From Taibaiella helva (GTDB taxonomy: Bacteria > Bacteroidota > Bacteroidia > Chitinophagales > Chitinophagaceae), in contig NZ_QUZZ01000004.1 of the NCBI RefSeq assembly GCF_003545695.1, positions 496,001 to 560,000 on the forward strand: 64,000 nt of DNA, given 5' to 3'. The notes under the pieces are model-generated. The model had not been told where the DNA came from and searched no databases. It saw only the letters and a list, made by a program, of their open reading frames with translations. Shown piece by piece: positions 53,224-61,834 of the stretch; the first letter of the stretch is position 1, and the number at the start of each line of letters is the position of its first letter. Position numbers and translations under genes: made by a program.

Positions 53224-54053
53224 ACTTCCAGCTGAATTGTAAAGGACGATTGCTTGCGGCTACGCAACCCTTAGTTATGGGTATCCTGAATGTAACACCC
53301 GACTCTTTCTATACTAAAGGAAGAGAAAACAACCCGGGGGATCATTTGCTTAAGGCCGGAAAAATGCTGGAGGAAGGCGCTGCTATACTTGACATAGGCG
53401 GCATGAGCACGCGCCCAGGCGCACAAGTCATATCGGCGGCCGAAGAAACAGACCGCGTAGTGCCCGTGATCGCATTGATCCGGCAGCACTTCCCTGAAGC
53501 CTTTATTTCGATCGACACCTACAGAGCGGCTGTAGCCCGTGCAGCTGTTGAAGCCGGCGCCGATATGATCAACGACATCAGCGCGGGCAAGCTCGACCCG
53601 GAAATGCTGTCTGCTGTTGCAGCCATGAGGGTACCCTATATCCTGATGCACATGCAGGGAACACCCGCCGATATGCAGCACGCCCCGGTATATAACGATG
53701 TGACCGCCGATATCCTGGATTTCTTTCTCGGAAAAATACAGCAGTGCCGGGAAGCCGGCATCGCCGACATCATCCTCGATCCGGGTTTCGGTTTCGGCAA
53801 GACCCAGGCGCATAATTACCAGCTGCTGAAAGGCATGCACATCTTTTCGATCACCGGGCTGCCCTTGCTGGCAGGGCTTTCCCGCAAATCGATGGTGTAC
53901 CGCCTGCTGGAATCTTCGGCCGAAGCAGCGCTTAACGGCACCACGGCCCTACACATGCTCGCCTTACAGCAGGGCGCGTCGCTGCTGAGGGTGCATGATG
54001 TAAAAGAAGCCGTCGAATGCATCAAACTCTACCGTTTTTACCAAACTATTTAG
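53220..54053 (+). CDS. folP: Dihydropteroate synthase
   Basis: 277 residues. It condenses p-aminobenzoate with dihydropterin pyrophosphate, the sulfonamide target, in the cytosol. Marks are VMGILNVTPDSFYTKGR at the start, AAILDIGGMSTRPGA, ISIDTYRAAVARAAVEAGADMINDISAG, PYILMHMQGTPADMQ, ILDPGFGFGKTQAHNYQLL and LPLLAGLSRKSMVYRLL. The ATG overlaps the stop of the dehydrogenase gene by four bases. In many Bacteroidota folP is next to the cyclic-di-AMP synthase gene; here it is followed by a small secreted protein instead. Confidence 0.95.
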   Translation: MNFQLNCKGRLLAATQPLVMGILNVTPDSFYTKGRENNPGDHLLKAGKMLEEGAAILDIGGMSTRPGAQVISAAEETDRVVPVIALIRQHFPEAFISIDTYRAAVARAAVEAGADMINDISAGKLDPEMLSAVAAMRVPYILMHMQGTPADMQHAPVYNDVTADILDFFLGKIQQCREAGIADIILDPGFGFGKTQAHNYQLLKGMHIFSITGLPLLAGLSRKSMVYRLLESSAEAALNGTTALHMLALQQGASLLRVHDVKEAVECIKLYRFYQTI

Positions 54054-54137
54054 GATTTTTAACTGTCTAATTCCCTGAAGACAACATTATTTTTTTAACT
54101 TCGATGAACATTCATCTGTAAAAACATAGTCATAGTT

Positions 54138-54518
54138 ATGAATTTAAAAATTGCACTGGCCGCAGCAATACTCCTTACCGGGGGCGCCTATGTATCCGAC
54201 GCGCAACAACAGGCCGCCACAAAAACTGTCGTAACTGCCCAATCGTTCAACGCAAAAATATCGGAGTATGAAAAGGCTTCCGCAGCGCAGCAAAGCACTT
54301 TGCTCGAAGGCCTGAAACAGCAGATGAATGATGGTATCGCTGCTGCAAAGCTTAAGATCGCCCAGGCTTCCGGCAATACCGCAGCGCAGCAGGCTTCGGA
54401 ACAATACCAGAAAAAAGTTGCCGCCTACAACGATGTGATACGTCAGTCCAGAGACAATTCTGCTACCGCTAAAGCCGGTGTTGTAACCGCGCTGAAACAA
54501 TATGCCGCTACGCTGTAG
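54138..54518 (+). CDS. Small secreted helical protein (126 aa)
   Basis: A signal peptide (MNLKIALAAAILLTGGAYVSDAQ) is followed by an Ala/Gln/Lys-rich region that looks like a coiled-coil: FNAKISEYEKASAAQQSTLLEGLKQQMNDGIAAAKLKIAQASGN, then QQASEQYQKKVAAYNDVIRQ. No Cys or known motif is present. Proteins like this sit in the periplasm or on the outer membrane; the function is unknown. It has its own terminator straight after and stands 84 bases after folP. Confidence 0.72.
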   Translation: MNLKIALAAAILLTGGAYVSDAQQQAATKTVVTAQSFNAKISEYEKASAAQQSTLLEGLKQQMNDGIAAAKLKIAQASGNTAAQQASEQYQKKVAAYNDVIRQSRDNSATAKAGVVTALKQYAATL

Positions 54519-54543
54519 GCCTGATATACCTTACCGCTCTTCT

Positions 54544-54574
54544 ATCCCCGCACAACAACTGCGGGGATTTTTTG
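54544..54574 (+). terminator. Terminator after the small secreted protein
   Basis: ATCCCCGCA (54544-54552) pairs with TGCGGGGAT (54560-54568), followed by a T-run. Confidence 0.85.
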
Positions 54575-54626
54575 TCCTTAATACGTTGATAAGACATGAC
54601 TATTGGGATTTGTGCCTGAACTGCGC

Positions 54627-54634
54627 TATTTTTG
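54627..54634 (+). promoter_or_regulatory. TATTTTTG -7 box of the Kef operon
   Basis: An exact TAnnTTTG match 32 bases before the KefF-like start; TTTG at 54609-54612 is rather close to be its -33 element. Confidence 0.5.
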
Positions 54635-54666
54635 AGTTCCTGTTAACCGGCTAAATCCTTCTGATT

Positions 54667-55266
54667 ATGAATAAGATATTACTGGTTGTGGCCCATCCCG
54701 CCCTGGAAAAATCCCGGAATAATATCAGGTTGATCAAAGCTGCCGGCAACGTAGAAAATGTTATTGTCAGGGACCTGTACGAGCTTTACCCACGGTTTTC
54801 CATCAATATGGCAAAAGAGCAGAGCCTGCTGGAGCAGAGCGATGTCATTATCCTGCTGCATCCCTTTTATTGGTACAGCATTCCCGCATTGATGAAACAA
54901 TACCTCGACATGGTCTTTACCCATGGCTGGGCCTATGGCAAAGAAGGCGACAAGCTGGAAGGCAAAATATTGTTCAACGCGCTCACGACCAGCGGAACCA
55001 GGGAGAGCTATGCCCCGGATGCCCATAACCGCTTTCCCGTATCGGCTTACCTGATACCCTATAACCAGCTGGCCTATGTGTGCCGCATGCATTACCTGCC
55101 GCCCTTTGTGCTGCATGAATCGGGCAAAGCAGATGCCAGCGCTTCGGCCCGGCATGCCAAACAGTTCAAACAGCTGCTGAAGCTTTTTGCCTCCGGGCAG
55201 CCGGACCTGGCCCAATTCAAGGAGCTGGAATACCTCAACGATTATGAGGTAGAAAACGTATTGTAA
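54667..55266 (+). CDS. kefF: KefF-like NAD(P)H oxidoreductase (flavodoxin fold)
   Basis: 199 residues of the NQO1/KefF flavodoxin-like family. The FMN phosphate loop is LLVVAHPALEKSRNNIRLI and the second loop is DVIILLHPFYWYSIPALMKQYLDMVFTHGWAYG, both very close to KefF. The family reduces quinones or acts as the ancillary subunit that is needed for full activity of the KefC potassium efflux system. The antiporter gene starts 27 bases after its stop, which supports the KefF role. Cytosolic. Confidence 0.87.
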   Translation: MNKILLVVAHPALEKSRNNIRLIKAAGNVENVIVRDLYELYPRFSINMAKEQSLLEQSDVIILLHPFYWYSIPALMKQYLDMVFTHGWAYGKEGDKLEGKILFNALTTSGTRESYAPDAHNRFPVSAYLIPYNQLAYVCRMHYLPPFVLHESGKADASASARHAKQFKQLLKLFASGQPDLAQFKELEYLNDYEVENVL

Positions 55267-55293
55267 AAACGATTACCTTTTTTAAGCGGAACT

Positions 55294-57192
55294 ATGGATC
55301 ATTCTTTCTTCGTACAAGCATTGATATACCTGGGCTCGGCAGTACTGCTGGTCCCTCTTTCCAAGAAGCTGGGACTGGGATCGGTGCTGGGCTACCTGCT
55401 CGCCGGCATCCTTATCGGCCCTTCGGTGCTGGGATGGATCGGCAACGACGGCGCCGATATCATGCATTTTGCGGAGTTTGGTGTGGTGATGATGCTCTTC
55501 CTTATCGGGCTGGAAGTAGAACCTCAGCTGCTGTGGCGATGGCGTACCGCCATACTGGGTCTGGGCGGTTTACAGGTATTGCTTACTACGCTCATCATCG
55601 GTTTCATTGCGCACATGATCGTGGGGCTCAGCTTCAACCAATCCTTGTCTATCGGCCTTATTTTCGCCATGTCTTCAACGGCGATCGTGCTGCAGACCAT
55701 GACCGAGAACAACTGGATGCAAACTGTCGCAGGGCGCAATGCCTTTTCCGTATTGCTGTTCCAGGATATCGCCGTAATCCCTATACTCGCATTGCTGCCC
55801 CTGCTGAGCCCCGATGAGGCCGCAGGGAGCGCGGCACAAAATCATGTAACGATCACGCAGCACCTGGAGCCCTGGGCCAGGACCCTGGTAGTGCTGGGCG
55901 CAGTAGGCGCTATCGTTATCGGCGGCAAATACCTGACCCGGCCTATTTTCCAGATGGTGGCTTCCACCAACCTGCGTGAGCTGTTCAGCGCGACGGCTCT
56001 GCTGCTTGTTGTGGCCATTACGGTACTGATGTCGCTGGTAGGCCTCAGCCCGGCGCTTGGCGCTTTCCTTGCGGGCGTTGTGCTGGCCAATAGCGAATAC
56101 CGGCATGAGCTGGAAAGCGACATCGAGCCTTTCAAAGGCTTGCTGCTGGGTCTCTTCTTCATTGCCGTAGGTGCGTCTATCGACTTTGAGCTCATTGCAC
56201 AGCGGCCCGGGCTGATTGCGATCCTGGTGCTGGGTGTGATGCTGATCAAGCTGGGTATCCTGGCCTTCCTGAGCCGTATGTTCCGCATGCGCGTCGACCA
56301 GTTCCTGCTGTTTGCCTTTGCCCTGGCGCAGGTGGGCGAATTTGCCTTTGTCCTGTTCTCCTTTGCCAAAGACCAGCATATTTTTTCTACCGAGCTGTTT
56401 AACCTGCTGATGGTGGTAGTGGCAGCCAGCATGGCTTTATCCCCTATATTCATGCTGGTGATGGAAAAAGTGCTGATGCCGCTAGTCGTTAAGAAAATAC
56501 CACACCGCAACGGTCCCGAAGCCGATGCCTTCGAGGAAAGCAACCCGGTTATCATTGCCGGCTACGGCCGTTTCGGCAGCGTCACTGGTCGTTTCCTGAA
56601 GGCCAATGGCATTAATACTACAGTACTGGATGCCAACAGCGACCGCGTGGAATCGCTGCGTAAGATCGGCATCAAGGTATACTACGGCGACGCCCTCCGG
56701 ATCGACCTGCTGAAGGCCGCCGGCGCCGACCGGGCGAAGCTGATTATTGTCGCCCTCGACGACAGCGCCCAGGTGCTGCAGCTGGTCAATACCGTAAAGA
56801 AACATTTTCCCAACATGCATATCATTGCCAGGGCACATGGCCTCGACGACACTTACGAATTGATGGATGCCGGTGTGCTGCATGTATTCCGCGAGACAAT
56901 CGACACTTCCTTACGTGCCGGTACCGAAGCGCTCAAGATCATGGGCGTGCGGGCTTATACCGCGCAACGGGCGCACGACCTGTTCCTGCAGCATGATGAA
57001 AAATCGCTGAAGAAAATGGCTGCGGCACGGCACGACAAAAAGAAATACATCAACGCCATGCGCAACCGTATCGAAGAGCTGGAAACCCTGATCCAGAACG
57101 ACATTCACGAGCGCTCGATCCATACCCATACCGGCAAGGACATGAGTGAGATCCGTAAAGAGGATGAAGAAACGGTTGAAGAAGAAGACTAA
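55294..57192 (+). CDS. kefC: KefB/KefC-type cation:proton antiporter with RCK domain
   Basis: 632 residues. The N-terminal half contains about twelve membrane helices of the CPA2 family: GYLLAGILIGPSVLGWIG, GLEVEPQLLWRWRTAILGLGG, FAMSSTAIVLQTMTENN, LSPALGAFLAGVVLANSEYRHELESDIEPFKGLLLGLFF. The cytosolic TrkA-N/RCK domain (about 415-530) begins NPVIIAGYGRFGSVTGRFL (GxGxxG) with DANSDRVESLRKIGIKVYYGDA. A charged C-terminal tail ends in EEDEETVEEED. KefC exports potassium in exchange for protons on electrophile stress, gated by glutathione adducts in E. coli; whether glutathione is used here is unknown. KefF and a CoA-binding protein flank it. Confidence 0.9.
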   Translation: MDHSFFVQALIYLGSAVLLVPLSKKLGLGSVLGYLLAGILIGPSVLGWIGNDGADIMHFAEFGVVMMLFLIGLEVEPQLLWRWRTAILGLGGLQVLLTTLIIGFIAHMIVGLSFNQSLSIGLIFAMSSTAIVLQTMTENNWMQTVAGRNAFSVLLFQDIAVIPILALLPLLSPDEAAGSAAQNHVTITQHLEPWARTLVVLGAVGAIVIGGKYLTRPIFQMVASTNLRELFSATALLLVVAITVLMSLVGLSPALGAFLAGVVLANSEYRHELESDIEPFKGLLLGLFFIAVGASIDFELIAQRPGLIAILVLGVMLIKLGILAFLSRMFRMRVDQFLLFAFALAQVGEFAFVLFSFAKDQHIFSTELFNLLMVVVAASMALSPIFMLVMEKVLMPLVVKKIPHRNGPEADAFEESNPVIIAGYGRFGSVTGRFLKANGINTTVLDANSDRVESLRKIGIKVYYGDALRIDLLKAAGADRAKLIIVALDDSAQVLQLVNTVKKHFPNMHIIARAHGLDDTYELMDAGVLHVFRETIDTSLRAGTEALKIMGVRAYTAQRAHDLFLQHDEKSLKKMAAARHDKKKYINAMRNRIEELETLIQNDIHERSIHTHTGKDMSEIRKEDEETVEEED

Positions 57193-57204
57193 AATTATAC
57201 AACA

Positions 57205-57570
57205 ATGGCAAACAAAAAAACACTGGTCATCGGCGCTTCGGAAGATCCCGCACGCTACAGCTACCTGGCCATAAATAACCTTCGTAAAAAAGGACATGAT
57301 GTAGTGGCGATCGGCAATCGTCCCGGCAAGGTTGCCGATGTTGCCTTCGGCAAGGATAAAGAACCCTTTGAAGGCATCGATACGGTTACCTTATATATCA
57401 ATCCTACGCGGCAGCCGGATTATTACGACTATATTGTTTCCCTGCATCCGCAGCGCATCATCTTTAATCCCGGCACGGAGAACCCCGAGCTGGAGCAGCT
57501 GGCCGAATCCAAAGGGATCAGGACCATGGAGGCCTGCACCCTGGTGCTGCTGAGCACCGGTCAATTTTAA
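57205..57570 (+). CDS. CoA-binding domain protein (CoA_binding_2)
   Basis: 121 residues. The Rossmann-like fold of the CoA_binding_2 family (YccU type) is seen as TLVIGASEDPARYSYLAINNLRKKGHDVVAIGNRPG and GIDTVTLYINPTRQPDYYDYIVSLHPQRIIFNPGTENPELEQLAESKGI, ending MEACTLVLLSTGQF with one Cys. Binding of CoA or a similar nucleotide is inferred from the family. It starts 12 bases after the antiporter gene, so it is the third gene of this operon and may report redox or CoA status. Confidence 0.87.
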   Translation: MANKKTLVIGASEDPARYSYLAINNLRKKGHDVVAIGNRPGKVADVAFGKDKEPFEGIDTVTLYINPTRQPDYYDYIVSLHPQRIIFNPGTENPELEQLAESKGIRTMEACTLVLLSTGQF

Positions 57571-57604
57571 GCAACGCCTTACCCGTAGTGTTTACAGGCC
57601 GGAG

Positions 57605-58789
57605 CTATTCGGCATACAGCAAGTATTTGGCCCGTATCGCCCTGAATTTTACCAGCCCCGGCTCCCAGCTCTTTCGTATCGCTTCTTCGCTCAAGCCCTG
57701 CTCGATCTGCCGGCGCAGCGAGGCCGTGCCGGCCAGCTTTTCAAAGAAGGGAATAAAGAACTTACTTTTTTCAGAGTATTTCCCATAGGCTTCCAGCAGC
57801 CATTTGATCTGCAGCCTGCCCGCCGTCAGCTCCCGGGCTGCAGCCGCATTATCGGCCAGCAGCAGGCCGTAGCACTTTTGGTTTTTCAGCGGCGGATCGC
57901 TTGCTCCGGGCATGCTGACCGGGGTAAAAGAATAGGTGTACCCTTTCAGCAGCGGGCTGCCGAACTGCTGGAAAGGCTTGCTGGTACCGCGGCCCAGGCT
58001 GATTGTCGTTCCCTCAAAGAAGCACAGCGAGGGATAGAGATAAATGGCCGCCATATTTTTCAGGTTGGGAGAGGGCGATACCGGCAGCTCGTACACGCTG
58101 CGATGGGTATAGCCCGAACAGGGGATTACCTTCAGCCCGGGAGCTGCTCCCTTCATCCATTTTTCCCCGACCAGCATTCCGGCATATTCGCCGGGTGTCA
58201 TGCCGTATACCACCGGGATGGGCTGCATACCGACAAAGGAGCTGTTGGCCGGTTCCAGCACCGGGCCGTCTACGATATGCCCCAGCGGATCGGGCCGGTC
58301 CAGGATCATCAATGCTTTCTTCTGCTCGCTGCAGGCTTCCATGGCGTATTGCAGGGTAGAGATATACGTATAGAACCTCGCGCCTACATCCTGGAGGTCG
58401 TACACCAGCACGTCCACGTCTTTCAACTGTTCGGCAGAAGGTTTTTTATTGCTGCCGTAAAGGGAGATCACCTGTAAGCCGGTACGGCTATCCACACCGC
58501 TCTTTACATGGGCGCCGGCATCGGCATTACCCCTGAAGCCATGCTCGGGCGAAAAGATCTTCACGACTTTAACGCCCAGCTTCAACAACGTATCGGGCAG
58601 CAGCACGCCATTGATCTCCGAGGTTTGGTTGACCAGCAGGGCTACTCTTTTCCCCTTCAGCGCAGGCAGATAGGATGCAGTGCTATAAGCACCCGGCAGA
58701 ACAGGTTTAGCACTCTTTTCCTGGCCATAAACGGCGCCGGTAAACAGGCTAAAGAGACTCAAAGCAATAAGGAAGAATAAACGCATCAT
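57605..58789 (-). CDS. namZ: DUF1343 protein, NamZ-type exo-beta-N-acetylmuramidase
   Basis: 394 residues with signal peptide (MMRLFFLIALSLFSLFTGAVYGQ). Family marks are GKRVALLVNQTSEINGVLLPDTLL, KIFSPEHGFRGNADAGAHVKSGVD, LVYDLQDVGARFYTYISTLQYAM, LDRPDPLGHIVDGPVLEP, GMTPGEYAGMLVGEKWM and YLYPSLCFFEGTTISLGRGTSKPFQQFG. These match DUF1343, which includes NamZ (glycoside hydrolase family 171), an enzyme that removes terminal MurNAc from peptidoglycan fragments in Bacillus subtilis and Tannerella. It is predicted to act in the periplasm or outside the cell, in cell-wall salvage. No recycling genes are adjacent. Confidence 0.87.
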   Translation of the reverse strand: MMRLFFLIALSLFSLFTGAVYGQEKSAKPVLPGAYSTASYLPALKGKRVALLVNQTSEINGVLLPDTLLKLGVKVVKIFSPEHGFRGNADAGAHVKSGVDSRTGLQVISLYGSNKKPSAEQLKDVDVLVYDLQDVGARFYTYISTLQYAMEACSEQKKALMILDRPDPLGHIVDGPVLEPANSSFVGMQPIPVVYGMTPGEYAGMLVGEKWMKGAAPGLKVIPCSGYTHRSVYELPVSPSPNLKNMAAIYLYPSLCFFEGTTISLGRGTSKPFQQFGSPLLKGYTYSFTPVSMPGASDPPLKNQKCYGLLLADNAAAARELTAGRLQIKWLLEAYGKYSEKSKFFIPFFEKLAGTASLRRQIEQGLSEEAIRKSWEPGLVKFRAIRAKYLLYAE

Positions 58790-59004
58790 AAAGATTAATT
58801 GTGTTTAGCAGTCGCTCCGCCCCACCCTGGCGCAGGCAGCCGTGATCTTTGTTGAGAAAGCAAACAGGTAGAGCAGCAACGACACAAAAATAAGCGTTTG
58901 CTGACTGAATCAAAAGATAACAGCGCAACAATACCATCGCCAATGGATCGTGCCGCATGATTTTATCTGTTTCGATTATCATTTACCCTAAAAAATTAAA
59001 CCCT

Positions 59005-60750
59005 ATGCCCATTCAGCTCAATCCTATCAACGTAGTCAACGTAAAAGACTATGGCGCTCTTGGCAATGGTGTCCAGGACGACACTGCTGCGATTTTAAAT
59101 GCGCTCGACGACATTAATACCAACTATGTACAGAGCCAATTGATCGTGGGGAGCCTTGGCACAGCGTCGACGCCGACCTTGTTCTTTCCTCATGGCAGAT
59201 ACAGGATCAGTGAGCCGATCATCTTTAATCGTTCAGGTACGAATCATGCTCACGGCCAGATCAAGGTGATCGGCGAAAATGCGATTATCTTACCTTTGGA
59301 GCCTTCCGGAACAGGCCCCGGATTCAGCGGCACAAACGCCTTTTTGTTCAATGCCGCCTCGGGGGTAAGCCTGCAGAAGATGACCTTTGTAGGTTTTCCC
59401 GGAACAGCAGTATCCTTGGTCAATGGAAATTCTGACACAGCAAGGCTAACCGTAGAAGACTGTGAATTTTACAAGAACGACACCGGTTTATTTATCCAAA
59501 CAGGCTCTACACAGACCACTGTAGAAAAATGTAAATTCTTTTACAATCGCGTCGCCGTGGACATGAATGGCGGTGATCAGCTGGAAATCCGGGACTGCTG
59601 GATACATGCCGCTGCTATGGACGGGGGCAGCCAGACCGTGGTTAACTGGCCCGCCCAGATCGAGAACCGGCAGGCAGCCTATGTCCTTATAGAATCTACC
59701 ATACTGGTACCTGCAGAGTCGCCGGGTAAGGTATCGGAACCAGCCTGGATCAACAATCATAATGGCAGCATTACCTGCAACAGGGTCCGGCAGGGTTCTG
59801 AGGTCGAGGGAGGCATGACGTTGATCAACAATTTCGCCAAATCAAGGCCTACCATAAGCAACTACAATCCCAATGCCATCATCGTCAAGGAGAGCCAATG
59901 TTATGCCTTTGAAAATAGCGCCCTGAGACCGACCATAGTAAGGTATGTAGAGGCTGTTCCCAATATGACCGTAATCAAGAACAACAGGGGCATCATCGAT
60001 GGCCGCATTATGAATTTTTCCAAAAAGAAATATGATGATTTTCTTGCAGCCAATCCCGGGAGCACGCTCAGCTTTAACGATTATGCGCGGCAATATATCG
60101 TATACAACGGCGCAAGCAATGGCAGTGCCGTGTTTAAGATAAATGTCCTGGTGGAAGTCGTCAACAACATCAGGGGCATCCCTCATGACAACGGTTCGCA
60201 GGTACCTACTCCCTTGCTTGATTTTGTAAGGGACAAAGCAACCTTATGGCCCAGCCGCGCCGGCGCGCTTCCGGTATTAGAGACTAATGTACTGCGGGAT
60301 GCAAACAATGCACAGTATGGCATCGCGTACACCTTCGAATACCCTTCGGATATATCCAATTCCGTACTGCTGGTACGTTACTCTGGCAATCCCCTGATCC
60401 AGGGATCCGGCATATACAGTGGCGGGTACGTCGGCATTCTGAAAGCCAACGGTGCATTATATGGGAATCTGCAGGGCTGGTTCTTCGAGCAAAAAGAACT
60501 ATTTAATAAAGCGGGCTCTTCCAATGCGACATTTGTTAATGGCAGCTTCAATATCGAAGCCGCCTGGAAACACGGCGTTATTTACAACAACGCTACCACA
60601 CTCGAAGATTTTTCAATATTGCCTTTCAACCCCAATACTCCGGAACTGACAGCTGAACAACGTAAATTCACCCTTACGTTTACCGGATCGACAGCCAGCG
60701 ATCAAATCGAAGTCATTCCGATTGAAAACCTGGTCTACAATTTTGCTTAA
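59005..60750 (+). CDS. Right-handed beta-helix protein, pectate-lyase-superfamily-like, without signal peptide (581 aa)
   Basis: The N-terminus reads NVVNVKDYGALGNGVQDDTAAILNALDDI, the classic start of pectate-lyase-3/GH28-related beta-helices, then LFFPHGRYRISEPIIF. Parallel beta-helix rungs follow (LTVEDCEFYKNDTGLFIQTGS, TTVEKCKFFYNRVAVDMNGGDQLEIRDCWIHAAAM). The C-terminal half is not recognised. Neither possible start (59005 or 58957) gives a signal peptide or a T9SS domain, which is odd for a fold normally found on secreted enzymes or phage tail spikes. It stands alone with its own terminator. Enzyme activity cannot be claimed. Confidence 0.72.
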   Translation: MPIQLNPINVVNVKDYGALGNGVQDDTAAILNALDDINTNYVQSQLIVGSLGTASTPTLFFPHGRYRISEPIIFNRSGTNHAHGQIKVIGENAIILPLEPSGTGPGFSGTNAFLFNAASGVSLQKMTFVGFPGTAVSLVNGNSDTARLTVEDCEFYKNDTGLFIQTGSTQTTVEKCKFFYNRVAVDMNGGDQLEIRDCWIHAAAMDGGSQTVVNWPAQIENRQAAYVLIESTILVPAESPGKVSEPAWINNHNGSITCNRVRQGSEVEGGMTLINNFAKSRPTISNYNPNAIIVKESQCYAFENSALRPTIVRYVEAVPNMTVIKNNRGIIDGRIMNFSKKKYDDFLAANPGSTLSFNDYARQYIVYNGASNGSAVFKINVLVEVVNNIRGIPHDNGSQVPTPLLDFVRDKATLWPSRAGALPVLETNVLRDANNAQYGIAYTFEYPSDISNSVLLVRYSGNPLIQGSGIYSGGYVGILKANGALYGNLQGWFFEQKELFNKAGSSNATFVNGSFNIEAAWKHGVIYNNATTLEDFSILPFNPNTPELTAEQRKFTLTFTGSTASDQIEVIPIENLVYNFA

Positions 60751-60771
60751 TACGGCTTTTAACAACCCTTC

Positions 60772-60806
60772 GGGGAGGTCACCTCAATGACCTCCCCTTT
60801 TTGTTT
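60772..60806 (+). terminator. Terminator after the beta-helix gene
   Basis: GGGGAGGTCA (60772-60781) and TGACCTCCCC (60788-60797) form a perfect 10-bp stem with a 6-base loop, followed by TTTTTGTTTT. Confidence 0.87.
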
Positions 60807-60846
60807 TATCTACGCCACGTTTTGGCGTAGTCCCGTTCTACTTTTG
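60802..60846 (+). promoter_or_regulatory. Inverted repeat plus TAnnTTTG promoter element, copy 2
   Basis: TGTTTTAT (60802-60809) is followed by CTACGCC (60810-60816), a 7-base loop and GGCGTAG (60824-60830). After eight bases comes the box TACTTTTG (60839-60846). It overlaps the T-run of the preceding terminator and points towards sufE, which has a further box of its own 91 bases downstream. Downstream ATGs give only a six-codon frame. Confidence 0.6.
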
Positions 60847-60936
60847 CCCTGTAAATGGTGACCGGCAAGCCCTGAAACGAAAATAAGTACTTATAGCAGC
60901 ATCAGGAATACCACCTTGCCGCCGGTACAGATTTCG

Positions 60937-60944
60937 TAACTTTG
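60937..60944 (+). promoter_or_regulatory. TAACTTTG -7 box of sufE
   Basis: An exact TAnnTTTG match 22 bases before the chosen sufE start. Confidence 0.55.
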
Positions 60945-60965
60945 CTGTCTGAAATTTTCCCTTTC

Positions 60966-61391
60966 ATGACAATTAATGAGATCCAGGACCAGATCATTGA
61001 AGATTTTTCCTACTATGATGACTGGATGGAGAAGTACGAACATATTATACAGTTGGGTAAAGCGCTTCCACTGATCGACGAACAATACAAAACGGATGAT
61101 CACCTCATCAGGGGTTGCCAATCGAGGGTATGGCTGCATGCAGAGATCAAAGACGGCAAGGTACAGTTTACTGCCGACAGCGATGCCATTATCACCAAAG
61201 GGCTGGTAGGGCTGATGATCAGTGTGCTGTCGGGACAACCGGCCAAGGACATCGCTGCCGCCGATATTTATTTTATCGACCGGATAGGCCTGAAAAGCCA
61301 CCTTTCTCCCACGCGCAGCAACGGCCTGCTGGCTATGCTGAAGCAGATGAAATTGTACGCCGTAGCCTTTAGCGCCACACAAGCCTCCTGA
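60966..61391 (+). CDS. sufE: SufE family cysteine desulfuration protein
   Basis: 141 residues. SufE accepts sulfur from the cysteine desulfurase SufS and passes it to the SufBCD scaffold. The acceptor Cys is Cys 51 in LIRGCQSRVWLHAEIKDGK, with the N-terminal EDFSYYDDWMEKYEHIIQLGKALPLID typical of the family and GLKSHLSPTRSNGLLAMLKQMK near the end. The start at 60966 is taken because of the family N-terminus and the promoter box upstream; a frame start at 60942 overlaps that box. sufB, sufC, sufD and sufS are not in the window. The SufT-like gene follows by 22 bases. Confidence 0.92.
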   Translation: MTINEIQDQIIEDFSYYDDWMEKYEHIIQLGKALPLIDEQYKTDDHLIRGCQSRVWLHAEIKDGKVQFTADSDAIITKGLVGLMISVLSGQPAKDIAAADIYFIDRIGLKSHLSPTRSNGLLAMLKQMKLYAVAFSATQAS

Positions 61392-61413
61392 CGCGGGCAT
61401 AAAAAAGAATGCA

Positions 61414-61716
61414 ATGAATCTATATGATGAAATAGTAGCTGTGCTGCATACCGTGCACGATCCCGAAATACCGGTAAATATTTATGAGCTGGGCCTGGTA
61501 TACGAAATCAAGATCGAGGAAGGCGGCAAAGTGGGCATTGTAATGACGCTGACTGCGCCGGCCTGCCCTGCTGCCGGTGAAATTATTTTTGACGTACAAT
61601 CCAAGCTGGAAGCGCTGGAAGGGGTTAACGACGTGCACGTCCAGCTGACCTTCGACCCGCCCTGGAGCAAGGATATGATGAGCGAAGAGGCTAAGCTGGA
61701 ACTGGGATTTCTCTAA
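61414..61716 (+). CDS. SufT-like Fe-S assembly protein (MIP18/DUF59)
   Basis: 100 residues. The DUF59/MIP18 fold is clear: VLHTVHDPEIPVNIYELGLVYEI at the start, the conserved Cys in MTLTAPACPAAGEIIFDVQSKL (Cys 51), and VHVQLTFDPPWSKDMMSEEAKLELG at the end. Proteins of this family help in iron-sulfur cluster maturation, like SufT. The position directly after sufE supports that. Cytosolic. Confidence 0.9.
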   Translation: MNLYDEIVAVLHTVHDPEIPVNIYELGLVYEIKIEEGGKVGIVMTLTAPACPAAGEIIFDVQSKLEALEGVNDVHVQLTFDPPWSKDMMSEEAKLELGFL

Positions 61717-61743
61717 ACATGCCGTTAATAAGTGAGGATTCTC

Positions 61744-61751
61744 TATTTTTG
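61744..61751 (+). promoter_or_regulatory. TATTTTTG -7 box of accD
   Basis: An exact TAnnTTTG match in the gap after the SufT-like gene, giving accD its own promoter with a leader of about 78 bases. Confidence 0.5.
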
Positions 61752-61834
61752 TCAGCCCTTTTGCCAATTCTTATTATAAATTAGCATAATCAATTGGATT
61801 CCCTGCTGATTGTCAAAACTTCAAAATTTAAGGA

